A stretch of DNA of 64,000 bases from positions 50,557-114,556 of the forward strand of contig JAKARV010000004.1 of NCBI GenBank assembly GCA_021819205.1, read 5' to 3'. The stretch is from Actinomycetes bacterium. GTDB taxonomy: Bacteria; Actinomycetota; Acidimicrobiia; Acidimicrobiales; Acidimicrobiaceae. A program made the position numbers and the translations under genes. The notes under the pieces are model-generated. The model had not been told where the DNA came from and searched no databases. It worked only from the letters and a program-made list of their open reading frames with translations. Below, piece after piece: positions 8,099-17,521 of this stretch (within the stretch, counting starts at the first letter, position 1; every line of letters starts with the position of its first letter).

Positions 8099-8816
8099 CG
8101 CCACCTCGCTGCTCCTCTGCGTGCCGCGCGTAACCGGCAAGCCTGCCGAGGTCGACCGAGACAAAAAGGCCCTTTGCCCGGGCTCTCAACTCTTTAGCGG
8201 CGATCAGCTCGCCGCTGGTGAAGACCTTCCTTCCCGCCACCGACTCAAGCCGCCCCCTAAGCTCCAGCTCGACGTAGAGAGGAGTAGGGCGAACGTAGTC
8301 GACCGTCAAATTGGCCGTCATTCCCGGACGCCCGCTCAATGACTGAGCCATCCCCAGAACCTCGTCGAAGACCGCCGCTATCCAGCCGCCGTGAACACAC
8401 CCCGGAGGTCCCTCGTAAGCCGCGCTGAAGACCACTCGCCCCTCCACCTCATCCGCGCCTCCACTGCGGCTAACCCGCAGCTCCAAGGGAGGGGCCAACG
8501 GATTGAGCTGGCCGCTGACCGGGCTCCGAAAAAACGGGGGCGAGGCAACGCCGGCCGGGCCGGCTTCGGCAAATCCGCGATAGTGGTAGCCAGCATCGTT
8601 AGCCTCTACCTCCTCTGCGATCTGCCGGAGTGAAACCGCCAGCCGCTCCGCGGTCTCCCGGCCGGCGTCAAAACTGATCGCGCCGGCGATCAGCCGCCGC
8701 ACCTGCTCCACCACCAGCAACCGTGGAAGCTCCTTCTCGGTCGGCTCTGCAGACGCCATCTCCCGGACCATCTCCGCAAACCAGCGGTCCGGCTCCCTCT
8801 CAAAGTCAGCCGCCAC
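8088..8816 (-). CDS. Hotdog-fold thioesterase (PaaI/acyl-CoA thioesterase family)
   Basis: The 242-residue protein has a long N-terminal helical part (about residues 1-95) and a C-terminal hotdog domain with Gly-Cys-Val-His-Gly-Gly-Trp-Ile-Ala-Ala-Val-Phe-Asp-Glu, the usual active-site helix motif of PaaI-like enzymes hydrolysing acyl-CoA thioesters. A longer frame to 8891 is rejected, because GTG at 8816 has TTGGAGG six bases upstream and overlaps the exonuclease stop by 11 bases. The third gene of a minus-strand set fabZ-xth-thioesterase, it converges on uvrD2 with an 11-base overlap. Acyl chain preference is unknown. Confidence 0.8.
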   Translation of the reverse strand: MAADFEREPDRWFAEMVREMASAEPTEKELPRLLVVEQVRRLIAGAISFDAGRETAERLAVSLRQIAEEVEANDAGYHYRGFAEAGPAGVASPPFFRSPVSGQLNPLAPPLELRVSRSGGADEVEGRVVFSAAYEGPPGCVHGGWIAAVFDEVLGMAQSLSGRPGMTANLTVDYVRPTPLYVELELRGRLESVAGRKVFTSGELIAAKELRARAKGLFVSVDLGRLAGYARHAEEQRGGVND

Positions 8817-9585
8817 TCCAGCCTCCAAAAGATACCAGCACCGGCGCGTGGTCTGAGGGTTTTGCCGCCCTCCTCGCCTCCACGTCCACACGGTACTCGA
8901 CCGAGGGTTGCAAGAGCGACGCAGATGCCAACACCAGGTCGATCCTCATCCCCATGTCCCGCCGGAATGCCCCCTGGCGGTAATCCCACCAGGTAAACCT
9001 AGGTGACTCCAACTCCTGCCGAGAAGCACAGTCGACAAGCCCGACCTCCAAGAGCTGAGCAATCGCCCTCCGCTCCGGCGCGGAGACGTGAGTGGCTCCG
9101 GCAAGCGCAGTTGGGTCGTACACATCCACATCGGCCGGAGCAACATTGAAGTCACCTGCGAGCACCATTGGCGCGGGTTGATCTTTAACAACCGCCAAAA
9201 GGTGCGAGAGCCACTCGAGCTTATAGACGAAGTGCGGATCGTCAAGCGCCCTCCCGTTGGGAACGTACAGGGAGAACACCCTTACCCCGGCGATGGTAGC
9301 TGCGATCGCCCGGGCTTCTCCTACCCCATCCCCGGCAATCCCCCGCTCCACGCGATCCATCGGAAGCCGCGATGCAATCGCCACCCCGTTCCAGGCAGAG
9401 ACGCCCCAATGGACTACCCGGTAGCCACTGCGCTCGAAGATCGCTTCGGGAAACTTGCCATCTTCCACCTTGGTCTCCTGCACGCAGAGAACGTCCGGCG
9501 ATCGCTCCTCCAAAAACCAGCCGAGCAGGTCCACGCGCGCCCGAATCGAGTTGACATTCCACGTCGCCAGCGTCAACATGGCCAC
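8806..9585 (-). CDS. xth: Exonuclease III (AP endonuclease)
   Basis: The 259-residue protein matches the exonuclease III/APE1 family along its length: Thr-Trp-Asn-Val-Asn-Ser-Ile-Arg-Ala-Arg at the start, Leu-Cys-Val-Gln-Glu-Thr-Lys with the metal-binding Glu (about 38), Ser-Leu-Tyr-Val-Pro-Asn-Gly, Gly-Asp-Phe-Asn-Val-Ala-Pro with catalytic Asp/Asn (about 145-151), Arg-Phe-Thr-Trp-Trp-Asp-Tyr-Arg, Met-Arg-Ile-Asp-Leu-Val-Leu, and the final Ser-Asp-His-Ala-Pro-Val. It cuts 5' of abasic sites in base-excision repair and removes 3' blocks. It lies between fabZ and the thioesterase, and no functional link is implied. Confidence 0.95.
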   Translation of the reverse strand: MAMLTLATWNVNSIRARVDLLGWFLEERSPDVLCVQETKVEDGKFPEAIFERSGYRVVHWGVSAWNGVAIASRLPMDRVERGIAGDGVGEARAIAATIAGVRVFSLYVPNGRALDDPHFVYKLEWLSHLLAVVKDQPAPMVLAGDFNVAPADVDVYDPTALAGATHVSAPERRAIAQLLEVGLVDCASRQELESPRFTWWDYRQGAFRRDMGMRIDLVLASASLLQPSVEYRVDVEARRAAKPSDHAPVLVSFGGWSGG

Positions 9586-9604
9586 ACCAACCGCCGCACT
9601 TCCA

Positions 9605-10024
9605 TCACGCCTTCGCGATCACGAAAAACAAATCCACCTCGGCTGCGAGCTTCCCGGAGACCGTGGCCCTCCCACTGCCCTTTCCGGCCCGCGCGGAGAG
9701 GGTGGTCATCGAGATCTCGAGATCCACGCGGTCCCCCGGTCGGACTTGATGACGAAAGCGGGCCCGGTCGATGCCGCCAAAGAGCGGGAGCGTTCCCCCG
9801 TACCGATCATCGGCAAGGACCGTAGCCGCCCCCAGCTGGGCTATCGCCTCAATCAGGTAGACGCCGGGAAGAATCGGATTTCCCGGGAAGTGGCCCTTCA
9901 AGATTTCGAGCCGAGGATCGACATCGAGGTAGCCCGAAGCGCTCGACCCCGGAGAGAGGGTATCGATCCCGGAGACCAGTAGGAACGGCGGTCGATGGGG
10001 AATGAGAGTTGCCGGATCGATCAT
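9605..10024 (-). CDS. fabZ: 3-hydroxyacyl-ACP dehydratase (FabZ-like)
   Basis: The 139-residue protein has the FabZ hotdog signature: Leu-Ile-Pro-His-Arg-Pro-Pro-Phe-Leu-Leu-Val near the N terminus, the catalytic-His motif Gly-His-Phe-Pro-Gly-Asn-Pro-Ile-Leu-Pro-Gly-Val (about 50-61), and Leu-Ile-Glu-Ala-Ile-Ala-Gln-Leu-Gly-Ala with the acidic catalytic residue. FabZ removes water from 3-hydroxyacyl-ACP in type II fatty acid synthesis. ATG at 10024 follows GGAGG by six bases, so the longer frame to 10090 is discarded. It heads a minus-strand set and is divergent from kgd. Other fatty acid synthesis genes are not nearby, so a specialised hotdog dehydratase is also possible. Confidence 0.85.
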   Translation of the reverse strand: MIDPATLIPHRPPFLLVSGIDTLSPGSSASGYLDVDPRLEILKGHFPGNPILPGVYLIEAIAQLGAATVLADDRYGGTLPLFGGIDRARFRHQVRPGDRVDLEISMTTLSARAGKGSGRATVSGKLAAEVDLFFVIAKA

Positions 10025-10268
10025 CAAAAGCCTCCACTTGCAAACTTGGGCCCTAACGAAGAACCGGCTGCACCGGCAACTCCCCACCAAGCATCTACAG
10101 CCATGGGGATGAGCGGTGGCGAGAATCGATCAGCTAGCATCTCCGTTTTCCCTTCGCAGCCACCCTACCACCCTGCCAACCCCGCGCAGGGCAGCCAACA
10201 TCCCCCCGAGCCAGGGGGAGGCTGCAGCGGCGGTAAAAGTCAATTTTCGCCAGCGCCGGGCTGCTCGC

Positions 10269-10274
10269 TAGACT
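10269..10274 (+). promoter_or_regulatory. Putative -10 box (TAGACT) of kgd, leaderless
   Basis: TAGACT ends seven bases before the kgd GTG, which would place the transcript start on the start codon. Confidence 0.45.
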
Positions 10275-10281
10275 GGAGATC

Positions 10282-13200
10282 GTGGCGGAGACCTTTGATA
10301 AAGAGTTCGGGCCCAACGACTGGCTCGTGGAAGAGATGCTCGAACGGTACCGGAGTGACCCTACGCTAGTGCCACAGGACTGGCGGGAGTACTTCGAGCA
10401 GTTGGAGTTCCATGCGCGTTTCAACGACCTCGAGGTAACCGACACCCGAGCGCGCGAAGTGACCGCGGACACCCCGCTGGAGTCTGCCAAGGAACAACGG
10501 CAAGCCCAAGCGCCCGGACCAACTCAAAGTGCGCCCGGACCAACTCAAAGTGCGCCCGGACCAACTCAAAGTGCGTCCGAACCAGCGCCGCAAGTGGCAC
10601 CCGAACCGGCGCCGCAAGTGGCCGGATCCCAACCGGCTGCAACGCCACTCCGAGGTGCAGCAGGTGCACTGGCAAAGAACATGACGGCGTCGCTATCGGT
10701 CCCAACCGCAACCAGCGTCCGGACCGTCCCCACCAAGGCGCTGGAGATCAACCGCGGGCTTATCAACAATCAGCTTGATCGGGAAGGGCGCAGCAAAGTC
10801 AGCTTTGGGCACCTGATCGCGTGGGCGATCGTGAGTGCGCTCGTGGAGCGTCCCGCTATGAACTCGGTCTTCGTCGACGACGCCGACGGAAAGGGAACTC
10901 CGGGGGTACTCCGGAGCGAGGAGATCAATGTAGGGATAGCCGTAGACCTCGTCCGTCCCGACGGGCAGCGCACTCTGATGGTCCCGGTAATAAAAAAAGC
11001 TAGCTCGCTGGGCCCGGCCGGCTTTTTTGAAGCCTACGATCAGCTGATTAAAAAGGTCCGCCAAGGGAAAGTGAGCGCCGACGACTTTGTCGGCGCTACG
11101 GTGAGCATCACGAACCCGGGGACCATCGGCACCCAGCACTCGATTCCCCGGCTCATGTCCGGCCAGGCCGCGATCGTCGGCGTCGGTGCCATCGCCTACC
11201 CGCCGGAGTTCGAGGCTGCCGACCCCGCCACCCTGAGCGAGATCGGCGTATCCAAAGTGGTCACGTTGACCTCTACCTACGATCACCGGATAATCCAAGG
11301 AGCGGAGTCGGGCCAGTTCCTCGCTGACGTAGCGGGGCTTATCGAGGGGGCTGGTAGCTTCTACACCAAGATCTTCGACTCGCTAGAGATCGCCTACCCG
11401 CCAGTCGGCTGGAGCAAAGATCGCGGCTCGTCCCAGAGCTCGATACCCGAACGGGCGGAGAAGCAGATCCACGTTCAGACGTTGATCAACAACTACCGCG
11501 TTCGTGGACACCTCCTTGCCCACCTCGATCCGCTCAAGCTCACCAAGCCTTCCATGTCCCCCGAACTCGACCCGGCAACCTTCGGTCTCACCCTCTGGGA
11601 TCTAACCCGAAGCTTCCTCACCGACGGCCTGGCCGGCACAGACCAGCTCGAACTTCAGGACATAGTTTCCATACTCCGCGACACCTACTGCCGTTCTATC
11701 GGCTTCGAGTACATGCACATTCAAAACCCGGAGGAGAAGCGGTGGCTTCAGCGCCGTATCGAGGGGGTGGACTTCCGTCTCTCCAAGGAGGAGCGGCTCG
11801 AGATCCTGGGCACCCTCAACGACGCCGAGGCATTTGAAAAGTTCCTCTCCACCCGGTACATAGGACAAAAGCGCTTTGGCCTTGAAGGAGCGGAGAGCGC
11901 GATCGTCTTTTTGCGCGAAACTCTTAACCAAGCTATCAGGACGGACATCTCGGCTGCCGCAATCGGAATGGCGCACCGCGGCCGGCTGAACGTACTCGCC
12001 AACATCGTTGGGAAGTCCTACCGAAACATCTTCGAGGAGTTCGAGGGGAACCTCGACCCGAACTCGGTCCAGGGCTCGGGGGACGTCAAGTACCACAAGG
12101 GTTTCGACGGTTTCTACCGAGGACCCACAGGGCAGGAGCTTCCAGTCACCCTGGCGTCGAACCCATCCCACCTCGAGGCGGTGGATCCGGTCGTCGAGGG
12201 CATGGTTCGCGCGATGCAAGATCTGCGCGGCAACCTGTTCGAGTTCGGAGTGCTCGCCATTCTGGTGCACGGAGACGCCTCGTTTGCCGGGCAGGGCGTG
12301 GTGGCCGAGACGCTCAACCTCTCCCAGCTGCCCGGTTACCGCACCGGCGGGACAGTCCATCTGGTCATCAACAACCAAGTCGGCTTCACCACCAACCCGC
12401 AGGAGGCCCGCTCATCGGTCTACGCCTCGGACATCGCCACCGCCATCCAGGCACCAATATTCCACGTTAACGGGGACGATCCGGAGGCGGTAGCTCGCAC
12501 CGCCCGTCTCGCTCTCGACTACCGGAACGCCTTCCACAAAGACGTCGTGGTGGATATGGTCTGCTACCGGAGGCATGGGCACAACGAAGGCGACGAACCC
12601 AGCTACACGCAGCCGCTGATGTACAAGGTGATCGAGAACCAGCCATCTACGAGAAAGATCTACCAGCAGGCGCTGGTGCGCAGCGAGGCAATAACCGCAG
12701 AGGAGAGCGAGGCGGCGCTCGATGCCTATCTAGATCGGCTTCAGCAGGCGCTGGGCGAGACTCGAGAGGCGGCGCCGCCAAAGGCGACCCTGCTTCCGCC
12801 CGCGCCGATGCAGAACGTTCCGCTCGCACCGGTGCTCACCCAGGTAAAGCGGGATGTTCTCGAACACATACACCGAGCCCTGAATCAGCTGCCCGACGGC
12901 TTCACCCTCCACCCGAAGCTCGTCCGGCAGTTCAAGGCGAGGCGGGAGCTTTTCGAGTCGGGAGAGGTTGACTGGGCTCTAGGCGAGGCCTTCGCCTTTG
13001 GCACCATCCTGCTCGACGGGCGGGACATCCGGATGGCCGGCCAGGACACCAGGAGGGGGACCTTCTCCCACCGGCATGCCGCACTTTACGACTACGAAAC
13101 CGGAGAGATGTTTCAGCCGCTCGCCAGGCTAGATCCCGAGTCGTCGGAGGTGGGAGCGATAAAGCCCGGACGGTTCATGATCTACGACTCGCTGCTCTCT

Positions 13201-14037
13201 GAGTACGCCGCGATGGGGTTCGAGTACGGCTACTCGCTCAAAAGTCCGGAAGCCCTTACCATATGGGAGGCGCAGTTCGGAGACTTTTCAAACGGCGCCC
13301 AGATCGTCATAGACCAGTTCATCGCCGGAGCCCACGACAAGTGGGGGCAGACCAGTGGGTTGACGCTGCTGCTCCCTCATGGATACGAAGGACAGGGACC
13401 CGAGCACTCGTCCGCGCGGTTGGAACGCTTCCTATCGCTGGCAGCCGGCGCCAACATGGCGGTGGCAAATCCGACCAGCGCAGCACAGCTTTTCCACCTC
13501 CTCCGAGCGCAGGCGGCACGGCGCCCGGCTCGCCCGCTCATAGTCGCTACCCCCAAGTCGCTGCTGCGGGCACGCCAGTCGAGAAGCCGGATCGAAGATC
13601 TCACGACCGGATCCTTCCAGCCGGTACTCGACGATGCCGAGCTAACCGCCGACGTCGAGCGGAACAAGGTGCGGCGGCTAATCCTCGCCAGCGGCAAGGT
13701 CGGCATCGAGGCGGCGGCGGAGCGGAGCAAGGGTTGTGCTGTCTCTTGTGCCATCGCCCGCGTCGAGCAACTCTACCCATGGCCGTCGATGGAGATCGCT
13801 GAGCTGTTGCAGCTCTACCCCGGAGTTGAAGAGGTTGTCTGGCTCCAAGAGGAGCCGGAGAACATGGGTGCGTGGCCGGTGGCTCATGCCAATCTCCACT
13901 CCTGGCTCGGAAACCGCCTAAAGCTTAGGCACGTTGCCAGGGTGGCTGCAGGATCCCCGGCGACCGGCTCGGCTGCGATGCACGCCCTCGAGCAGGCCGA
14001 CCTCTTCGAGCGCGCGTTGCGGCAGCCGCTGGCCTAA
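10282..14037 (+). CDS. kgd: Multifunctional 2-oxoglutarate decarboxylase/dehydrogenase E2o-E1o
   Basis: The 1251-residue protein has the actinobacterial layout: an N-terminal Asp-Trp-Leu-Val-Glu-Glu-Met segment, a Pro/Ala/Gln linker (about 75-120), an E2-type succinyltransferase domain (about 130-365) ending with Thr-Tyr-Asp-His-Arg-Ile-Ile-Gln-Gly-Ala (catalytic His-x3-Gly region), and a thiamine-dependent E1o domain to the C terminus with Met-Ala-His-Arg-Gly-Arg-Leu-Asn-Val-Leu and Gly-His-Asn-Glu-Gly-Asp-Glu-Pro-Ser. There is no lipoyl domain, as in mycobacterial Kgd, so lipoyl groups come from a separate E2 such as the one at 62804. It oxidises 2-oxoglutarate to succinyl-CoA or the semialdehyde. 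A GarA/OdhI regulator is not in the window. The start is GTG, with no ribosome site. Confidence 0.95.
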   Translation: MAETFDKEFGPNDWLVEEMLERYRSDPTLVPQDWREYFEQLEFHARFNDLEVTDTRAREVTADTPLESAKEQRQAQAPGPTQSAPGPTQSAPGPTQSASEPAPQVAPEPAPQVAGSQPAATPLRGAAGALAKNMTASLSVPTATSVRTVPTKALEINRGLINNQLDREGRSKVSFGHLIAWAIVSALVERPAMNSVFVDDADGKGTPGVLRSEEINVGIAVDLVRPDGQRTLMVPVIKKASSLGPAGFFEAYDQLIKKVRQGKVSADDFVGATVSITNPGTIGTQHSIPRLMSGQAAIVGVGAIAYPPEFEAADPATLSEIGVSKVVTLTSTYDHRIIQGAESGQFLADVAGLIEGAGSFYTKIFDSLEIAYPPVGWSKDRGSSQSSIPERAEKQIHVQTLINNYRVRGHLLAHLDPLKLTKPSMSPELDPATFGLTLWDLTRSFLTDGLAGTDQLELQDIVSILRDTYCRSIGFEYMHIQNPEEKRWLQRRIEGVDFRLSKEERLEILGTLNDAEAFEKFLSTRYIGQKRFGLEGAESAIVFLRETLNQAIRTDISAAAIGMAHRGRLNVLANIVGKSYRNIFEEFEGNLDPNSVQGSGDVKYHKGFDGFYRGPTGQELPVTLASNPSHLEAVDPVVEGMVRAMQDLRGNLFEFGVLAILVHGDASFAGQGVVAETLNLSQLPGYRTGGTVHLVINNQVGFTTNPQEARSSVYASDIATAIQAPIFHVNGDDPEAVARTARLALDYRNAFHKDVVVDMVCYRRHGHNEGDEPSYTQPLMYKVIENQPSTRKIYQQALVRSEAITAEESEAALDAYLDRLQQALGETREAAPPKATLLPPAPMQNVPLAPVLTQVKRDVLEHIHRALNQLPDGFTLHPKLVRQFKARRELFESGEVDWALGEAFAFGTILLDGRDIRMAGQDTRRGTFSHRHAALYDYETGEMFQPLARLDPESSEVGAIKPGRFMIYDSLLSEYAAMGFEYGYSLKSPEALTIWEAQFGDFSNGAQIVIDQFIAGAHDKWGQTSGLTLLLPHGYEGQGPEHSSARLERFLSLAAGANMAVANPTSAAQLFHLLRAQAARRPARPLIVATPKSLLRARQSRSRIEDLTTGSFQPVLDDAELTADVERNKVRRLILASGKVGIEAAAERSKGCAVSCAIARVEQLYPWPSMEIAELLQLYPGVEEVVWLQEEPENMGAWPVAHANLHSWLGNRLKLRHVARVAAGSPATGSAAMHALEQADLFERALRQPLA
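10510..10572 (+). repeat. Three 21-bp direct repeats in the kgd linker
   Basis: Three exact copies of a 21-base unit encode Ala-Pro-Gly-Pro-Thr-Gln-Ser each. Two further 24-base near-copies (Pro-Glu-Pro-Ala-Pro-Gln-Val-Ala) follow. It lies in the disordered linker before the E2 domain and stays in frame. Confidence 0.9.
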
Positions 14038-14834
14038 TTTGCCAACGCTTGCCAGAAGTGCCGCACCGCTTCCGCGAGTGCGGCCGGCTTGGCCAGGTGA
14101 GCACCGTGACCGGAACCGATTACGCAATAGTAGTTGCCCGAGAGCCGTTCCATCAGCCGGGTGGCGCCACGCAGGTGCCGCTTCGGACTCGCCTCGGAGA
14201 CCCCAGCTTGCAACGGTAGGTCTAGCCGTTCGAGCGGTAGGTTCAAGTACCCCTCCGCAAGTTGGGCGATCTCGGTAACAAAGGCGCGCCCGTCTCGAAG
14301 GCGTGCTTGCTTAGTGCGCTCGGGAAGGGACTCCCATCCCCGCTCCCCGAGCAGCTGGACCATGAAGGTTTTGGCTACCCCAGCCGCCCATCCGTCGCTA
14401 AAGTCTCCGCGGGCTACAGCAGCCCTGTCCGCGTCCCATCCACCCCACCACTCGGTGTCCGGGAGCGGCGCTTCAAAAACGGAGACCCCGATAAGCGTCT
14501 CGGGGCGATCCGGGCCAAGCGCTAGGGCAAGCGCGTAAGTTCCTCCTATCGAGTGCCCAAAGACGAGCGAGGGGCGCTCCGCAACAAGGCCAGCCAGGTC
14601 GGAAACGTGCCCGCGCACGCCGAAGCCGGCGGGAGCGGCCGGTGAGTCGTTGTAGCCGCGCCGATCGTACGCAATCACCTCCAATGGCGCCAGCAGCCGG
14701 GCCATCTGCCGGAATGAACGTGCCCGGTCCATCGCCCCGTGGACCAAGACCACCCGAGGCAAAGGTTCACTTCGGGGCGGCGAGAAGCGCGTGATCTCGA
14801 GCGGCGGCAACGCGGTCACCCTTGCTACCGGCAT
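14034..14834 (-). CDS. Alpha/beta hydrolase
   Basis: The 266-residue protein has the fold's landmarks: Val-Val-Leu-Val-His-Gly-Ala-Met-Asp with the oxyanion hole (about 29-37), Tyr-Asp-Arg-Arg-Gly-Tyr (about 57-62), the nucleophile elbow Val-Phe-Gly-His-Ser-Ile-Gly-Gly-Thr (Ser at about 91), and a late Ile-Gly-Ser-Gly-His-Gly-Ala-His with the catalytic His. It could be an esterase, a lipase or a MenH-like enzyme, and nothing nearby names the substrate. ATG at 14834 leaves 31 bases after the preceding gene, and the longer frame to 14930 overlaps that gene. It converges on kgd with a four-base overlap. Confidence 0.85.
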   Translation of the reverse strand: MPVARVTALPPLEITRFSPPRSEPLPRVVLVHGAMDRARSFRQMARLLAPLEVIAYDRRGYNDSPAAPAGFGVRGHVSDLAGLVAERPSLVFGHSIGGTYALALALGPDRPETLIGVSVFEAPLPDTEWWGGWDADRAAVARGDFSDGWAAGVAKTFMVQLLGERGWESLPERTKQARLRDGRAFVTEIAQLAEGYLNLPLERLDLPLQAGVSEASPKRHLRGATRLMERLSGNYYCVIGSGHGAHLAKPAALAEAVRHFWQALAN

Positions 14835-14865
14835 CGCTCGGATTCTCGCCTCATACGGCAAGCCA

Positions 14866-15756
14866 CTACCTGGCGCTCGCCTGGATTGCACCACCAAGGC
14901 TGGTGTAAGAGAATCGGTAGCTGTCGCCAAGCAGCGCGGCCGGGAGCACCCGCTGCGACGCCATCACCAGCTCACTAGCCATCTGCTTGCCCAACGCAAC
15001 ACCCAGCAGGCCCTGGGGAACGGTGGCGAAGTTTGGCCGACGAAGCACTCTCGCCAGGGTGGCGCTGAAGTCGCGATTGGTTAGCGGCTCCGGGCTTACC
15101 AGATTGACAGCCCCCGTCAGCTTCGAAGCCATCGCCAGATGAACCAGCGCATCAACTTCATCCTCGAGCGCTATCCAACTCATATACTGGTCGCCGCCGC
15201 CAAGCCTTCCGCCAAGCCCCAGCCGGTAGAGGGGAAGCAGCCGGGCCAAAAGACCACCGGCACCATCGAGGACGATGCCGGTCCTAGCCATCAGCACCCG
15301 CTCGCAGACCCCCGCCGCTCCGGCCGCTTCGCTCTCCCAGTCGGCTACCACACGGGACAAAAATCCCCTTCCCTGCGCCGAGACCTCGGTCAGTTCTTCC
15401 GCTCCCCGGTCTCCGTAGAACCCAATAGCTGAAGCCGAAATCAGCACCGGTGGAGCGGCGTCCATCCGCGCGAGCCCAGCCACCAAGGCCCGGGTCCCGT
15501 AGACTCGAGAGGCGTAGATCTCGCTCTTGACGCTGGCACTCCACCGCCGCTCCCCGATCGGAGCGCCTGCCAGATGGATCACGACGTCGCAACGGGCGAT
15601 GGCGTCGAGGTTCGCCTCCCCGGTCCGGGCAGAAAACCACGGACCGTTTCCGTCAGGATCGCGGGCGATGGCCATAACCTGATGACCGTCACCTTCAAGG
15701 CGCCGAACGAGCGCCCTTCCGATCAAACCATGTGAACCCGAGACAGCAAACTTCAC
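14866..15756 (-). CDS. SDR39U1-like NAD(P)-dependent epimerase (TIGR01777 family)
   Basis: The 296-residue protein opens with Lys-Phe-Ala-Val-Ser-Gly-Ser-His-Gly-Leu-Ile-Gly-Arg-Ala-Leu, an extended SDR dinucleotide site (Gly-x2-Gly-x2-Gly variant), followed by Val-Ile-His-Leu-Ala-Gly-Ala-Pro-Ile-Gly-Glu-Arg-Arg-Trp, Ser-Ala-Ser-Ala-Ile-Gly-Phe-Tyr-Gly-Asp-Arg-Gly and Met-Ser-Trp-Ile-Ala-Leu-Glu-Asp-Glu, all typical of the YfcH/SulA-like group. The role of this family is mostly undefined (a cell-division inhibitor SulA in some cyanobacteria). The start is GTG at 15756, preceded by AGGAGAAGA. It is followed 31 bases later by the hydrolase. Confidence 0.85.
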   Translation of the reverse strand: MKFAVSGSHGLIGRALVRRLEGDGHQVMAIARDPDGNGPWFSARTGEANLDAIARCDVVIHLAGAPIGERRWSASVKSEIYASRVYGTRALVAGLARMDAAPPVLISASAIGFYGDRGAEELTEVSAQGRGFLSRVVADWESEAAGAAGVCERVLMARTGIVLDGAGGLLARLLPLYRLGLGGRLGGGDQYMSWIALEDEVDALVHLAMASKLTGAVNLVSPEPLTNRDFSATLARVLRRPNFATVPQGLLGVALGKQMASELVMASQRVLPAALLGDSYRFSYTSLGGAIQASAR

Positions 15757-15835
15757 TCTTCTCCTAACTGCCCTAACGCAACCCGGCACCGCAGAAAATA
15801 AGCGGCTGAAACATGCCCGCCGAGTCCATCGGTGG

Positions 15836-15841
15836 TAATGT
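15836..15841 (+). promoter_or_regulatory. Putative -10 box (TAATGT), leaderless start
   Basis: TAATGT ends six bases before the ATG at 15848, which has no ribosome site. Confidence 0.4.
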
Positions 15842-15847
15842 TGCGCC

Positions 15848-17458
15848 ATGACTCGTGCTTACTCCAGCGGCACCGGCAGTATCCCTCTGTCAGGGCAGAC
15901 AATTTCCGAAAATCTTCGATCAACGGTCGCGCGCTACCCTGATCAAGAGGCTATCGTCTCGATTCATCAAAACCGGAGGCTCACCTATGCCGAATTCGAC
16001 TCCGAAGTCGACGAGGTGGCCCGGGCGATCTTGTCTCTTGGTCTCCGGCGTGGCGACCGGATGGGCATGTGGAGTCCAAACACCATAGAGTGGGCGCTAA
16101 TCCAGTACGCAACAGCGCGAATCGGCGTAATTCTGGTGAACATCAACCCGGCATACCGGACCAGCGAGCTTGCGTACGCTCTCGAGCAGTCTGGTTGCTC
16201 GGCGATCGTGACCATGGACTCATTCCGCACCTCAAACTACCGGGAGATGGTGGAAGCGGTGATGCCAAGCCTTCCAATGCTGGAGCACGTAATTTACACC
16301 GAACCCGAACCCTGGGCGCAGTTCATCAGCCTCGCCAGCAATACCCCTCTCGAAGAGGTGCTCGCAATCGAGTCGGCGCTCGATGCCGACGACCCGATCA
16401 ACATCCAGTACACTTCGGGAACCACGGGAAACCCCAAGGGCGCGACTCTCTCCCACCACAACATCCTCAATAATGGCCTGCTGGTTGGCGAGGGTTGCGG
16501 GTACACCGAGAAGGATCGGGTCTGTATACCGGTTCCCTACTACCACTGCTTCGGCATGGTGATGGGCAACTTAGCCTGCACATCGCACGGCGCCACCATC
16601 GTCCTCCCTTCGGCAAGCTTCGACCCCAAAGCCGCGCTAGAGGCGGTAGCCAAGGAGCGTTGCACCTCGCTTTACGGCGTCCCCACGATGTTCATCGCCG
16701 AGCTTGCCTTGGAAGACTTCTCCCGCTTCGACCTCTCTACGCTACGCACCGGAATCATGGCCGGCTCCCCGTGCCCGGTGGAGGTGATGAAGCGGGTAAC
16801 GATGGACATGCACATGCCCGAGGTCACTATCTGCTACGGCATGACCGAGACCTCCCCGGTATCCACCCAAACCCTCCTCGACGATCCGCTCGACAAGCGG
16901 GTCGGGAGCGTCGGCAAGGTCCACCCCCACCTAGAGGTGAAGATCGTCGACGCCGACGGCCACACCGTCCAGCGTGGCGAAGCTGGCGAGTTCCTGACCC
17001 GCGGCTACTCGGTGATGCTCGGGTACTGGAACGATCCCGAGAACACCCGCAAGGCGATCGACACCGCCCGGTGGATGCACACCGGCGACTTGGCGATCAT
17101 GGACGAAGACGGCTACCTCAACATCGTCGGACGGATAAAGGATATGATCATCCGTGGCGGCGAGAACATCTACCCAAGGGAGGTGGAGGAGTTCCTGTAC
17201 CAGCACCCCGCAGTTGAGGACGTCGCCGTTATCGGGGTTCACGACGAAGTCCTTGGCGAAGCGGTGATGGCTTGGATCAAGTTGAGGCCGGGCATGTCGG
17301 CGACTGAGAGCGAGATCCGTGACTTCTGTGCTGGCAAGATTGCCCACTTCAAGATCCCAAAGTACATAAAGTTCGCCGATGCCTTCCCAATGACCGTCAC
17401 TGGAAAGGTTCAAAAGTACCTGATGAGGGCGGAGTCAACCAAAGAACTCGGCCTTTAG
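15848..17458 (+). CDS. AMP-binding acyl-CoA synthetase (FadD-like)
   Basis: The 536-residue protein is a full adenylate-forming ligase: the P-loop Tyr-Thr-Ser-Gly-Thr-Thr-Gly-Asn-Pro-Lys-Gly (about 188-198), Tyr-Gly-Met-Thr-Glu-Thr-Ser-Pro (about 334-341), Trp-Met-His-Thr-Gly-Asp-Leu-Ala (about 412-419), Gly-Arg-Ile-Lys-Asp-Met-Ile-Ile-Arg-Gly-Gly-Glu-Asn (hinge, about 434-446), and the C-terminal Thr-Val-Thr-Gly-Lys-Val-Gln-Lys with the catalytic Lys. It makes acyl-CoA from a carboxylic acid, ATP and CoA. Sequence type fits medium- or long-chain fatty acids, but the exact acid is not readable. It diverges from the SDR gene. Confidence 0.92.
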   Translation: MTRAYSSGTGSIPLSGQTISENLRSTVARYPDQEAIVSIHQNRRLTYAEFDSEVDEVARAILSLGLRRGDRMGMWSPNTIEWALIQYATARIGVILVNINPAYRTSELAYALEQSGCSAIVTMDSFRTSNYREMVEAVMPSLPMLEHVIYTEPEPWAQFISLASNTPLEEVLAIESALDADDPINIQYTSGTTGNPKGATLSHHNILNNGLLVGEGCGYTEKDRVCIPVPYYHCFGMVMGNLACTSHGATIVLPSASFDPKAALEAVAKERCTSLYGVPTMFIAELALEDFSRFDLSTLRTGIMAGSPCPVEVMKRVTMDMHMPEVTICYGMTETSPVSTQTLLDDPLDKRVGSVGKVHPHLEVKIVDADGHTVQRGEAGEFLTRGYSVMLGYWNDPENTRKAIDTARWMHTGDLAIMDEDGYLNIVGRIKDMIIRGGENIYPREVEEFLYQHPAVEDVAVIGVHDEVLGEAVMAWIKLRPGMSATESEIRDFCAGKIAHFKIPKYIKFADAFPMTVTGKVQKYLMRAESTKELGL

Positions 17459-17521
17459 CGGCAGCGTTTTCAAAGGCGCATTTCGCAAGCGACTACCCCG
17501 GCTGGTACCCGCAATCACGAA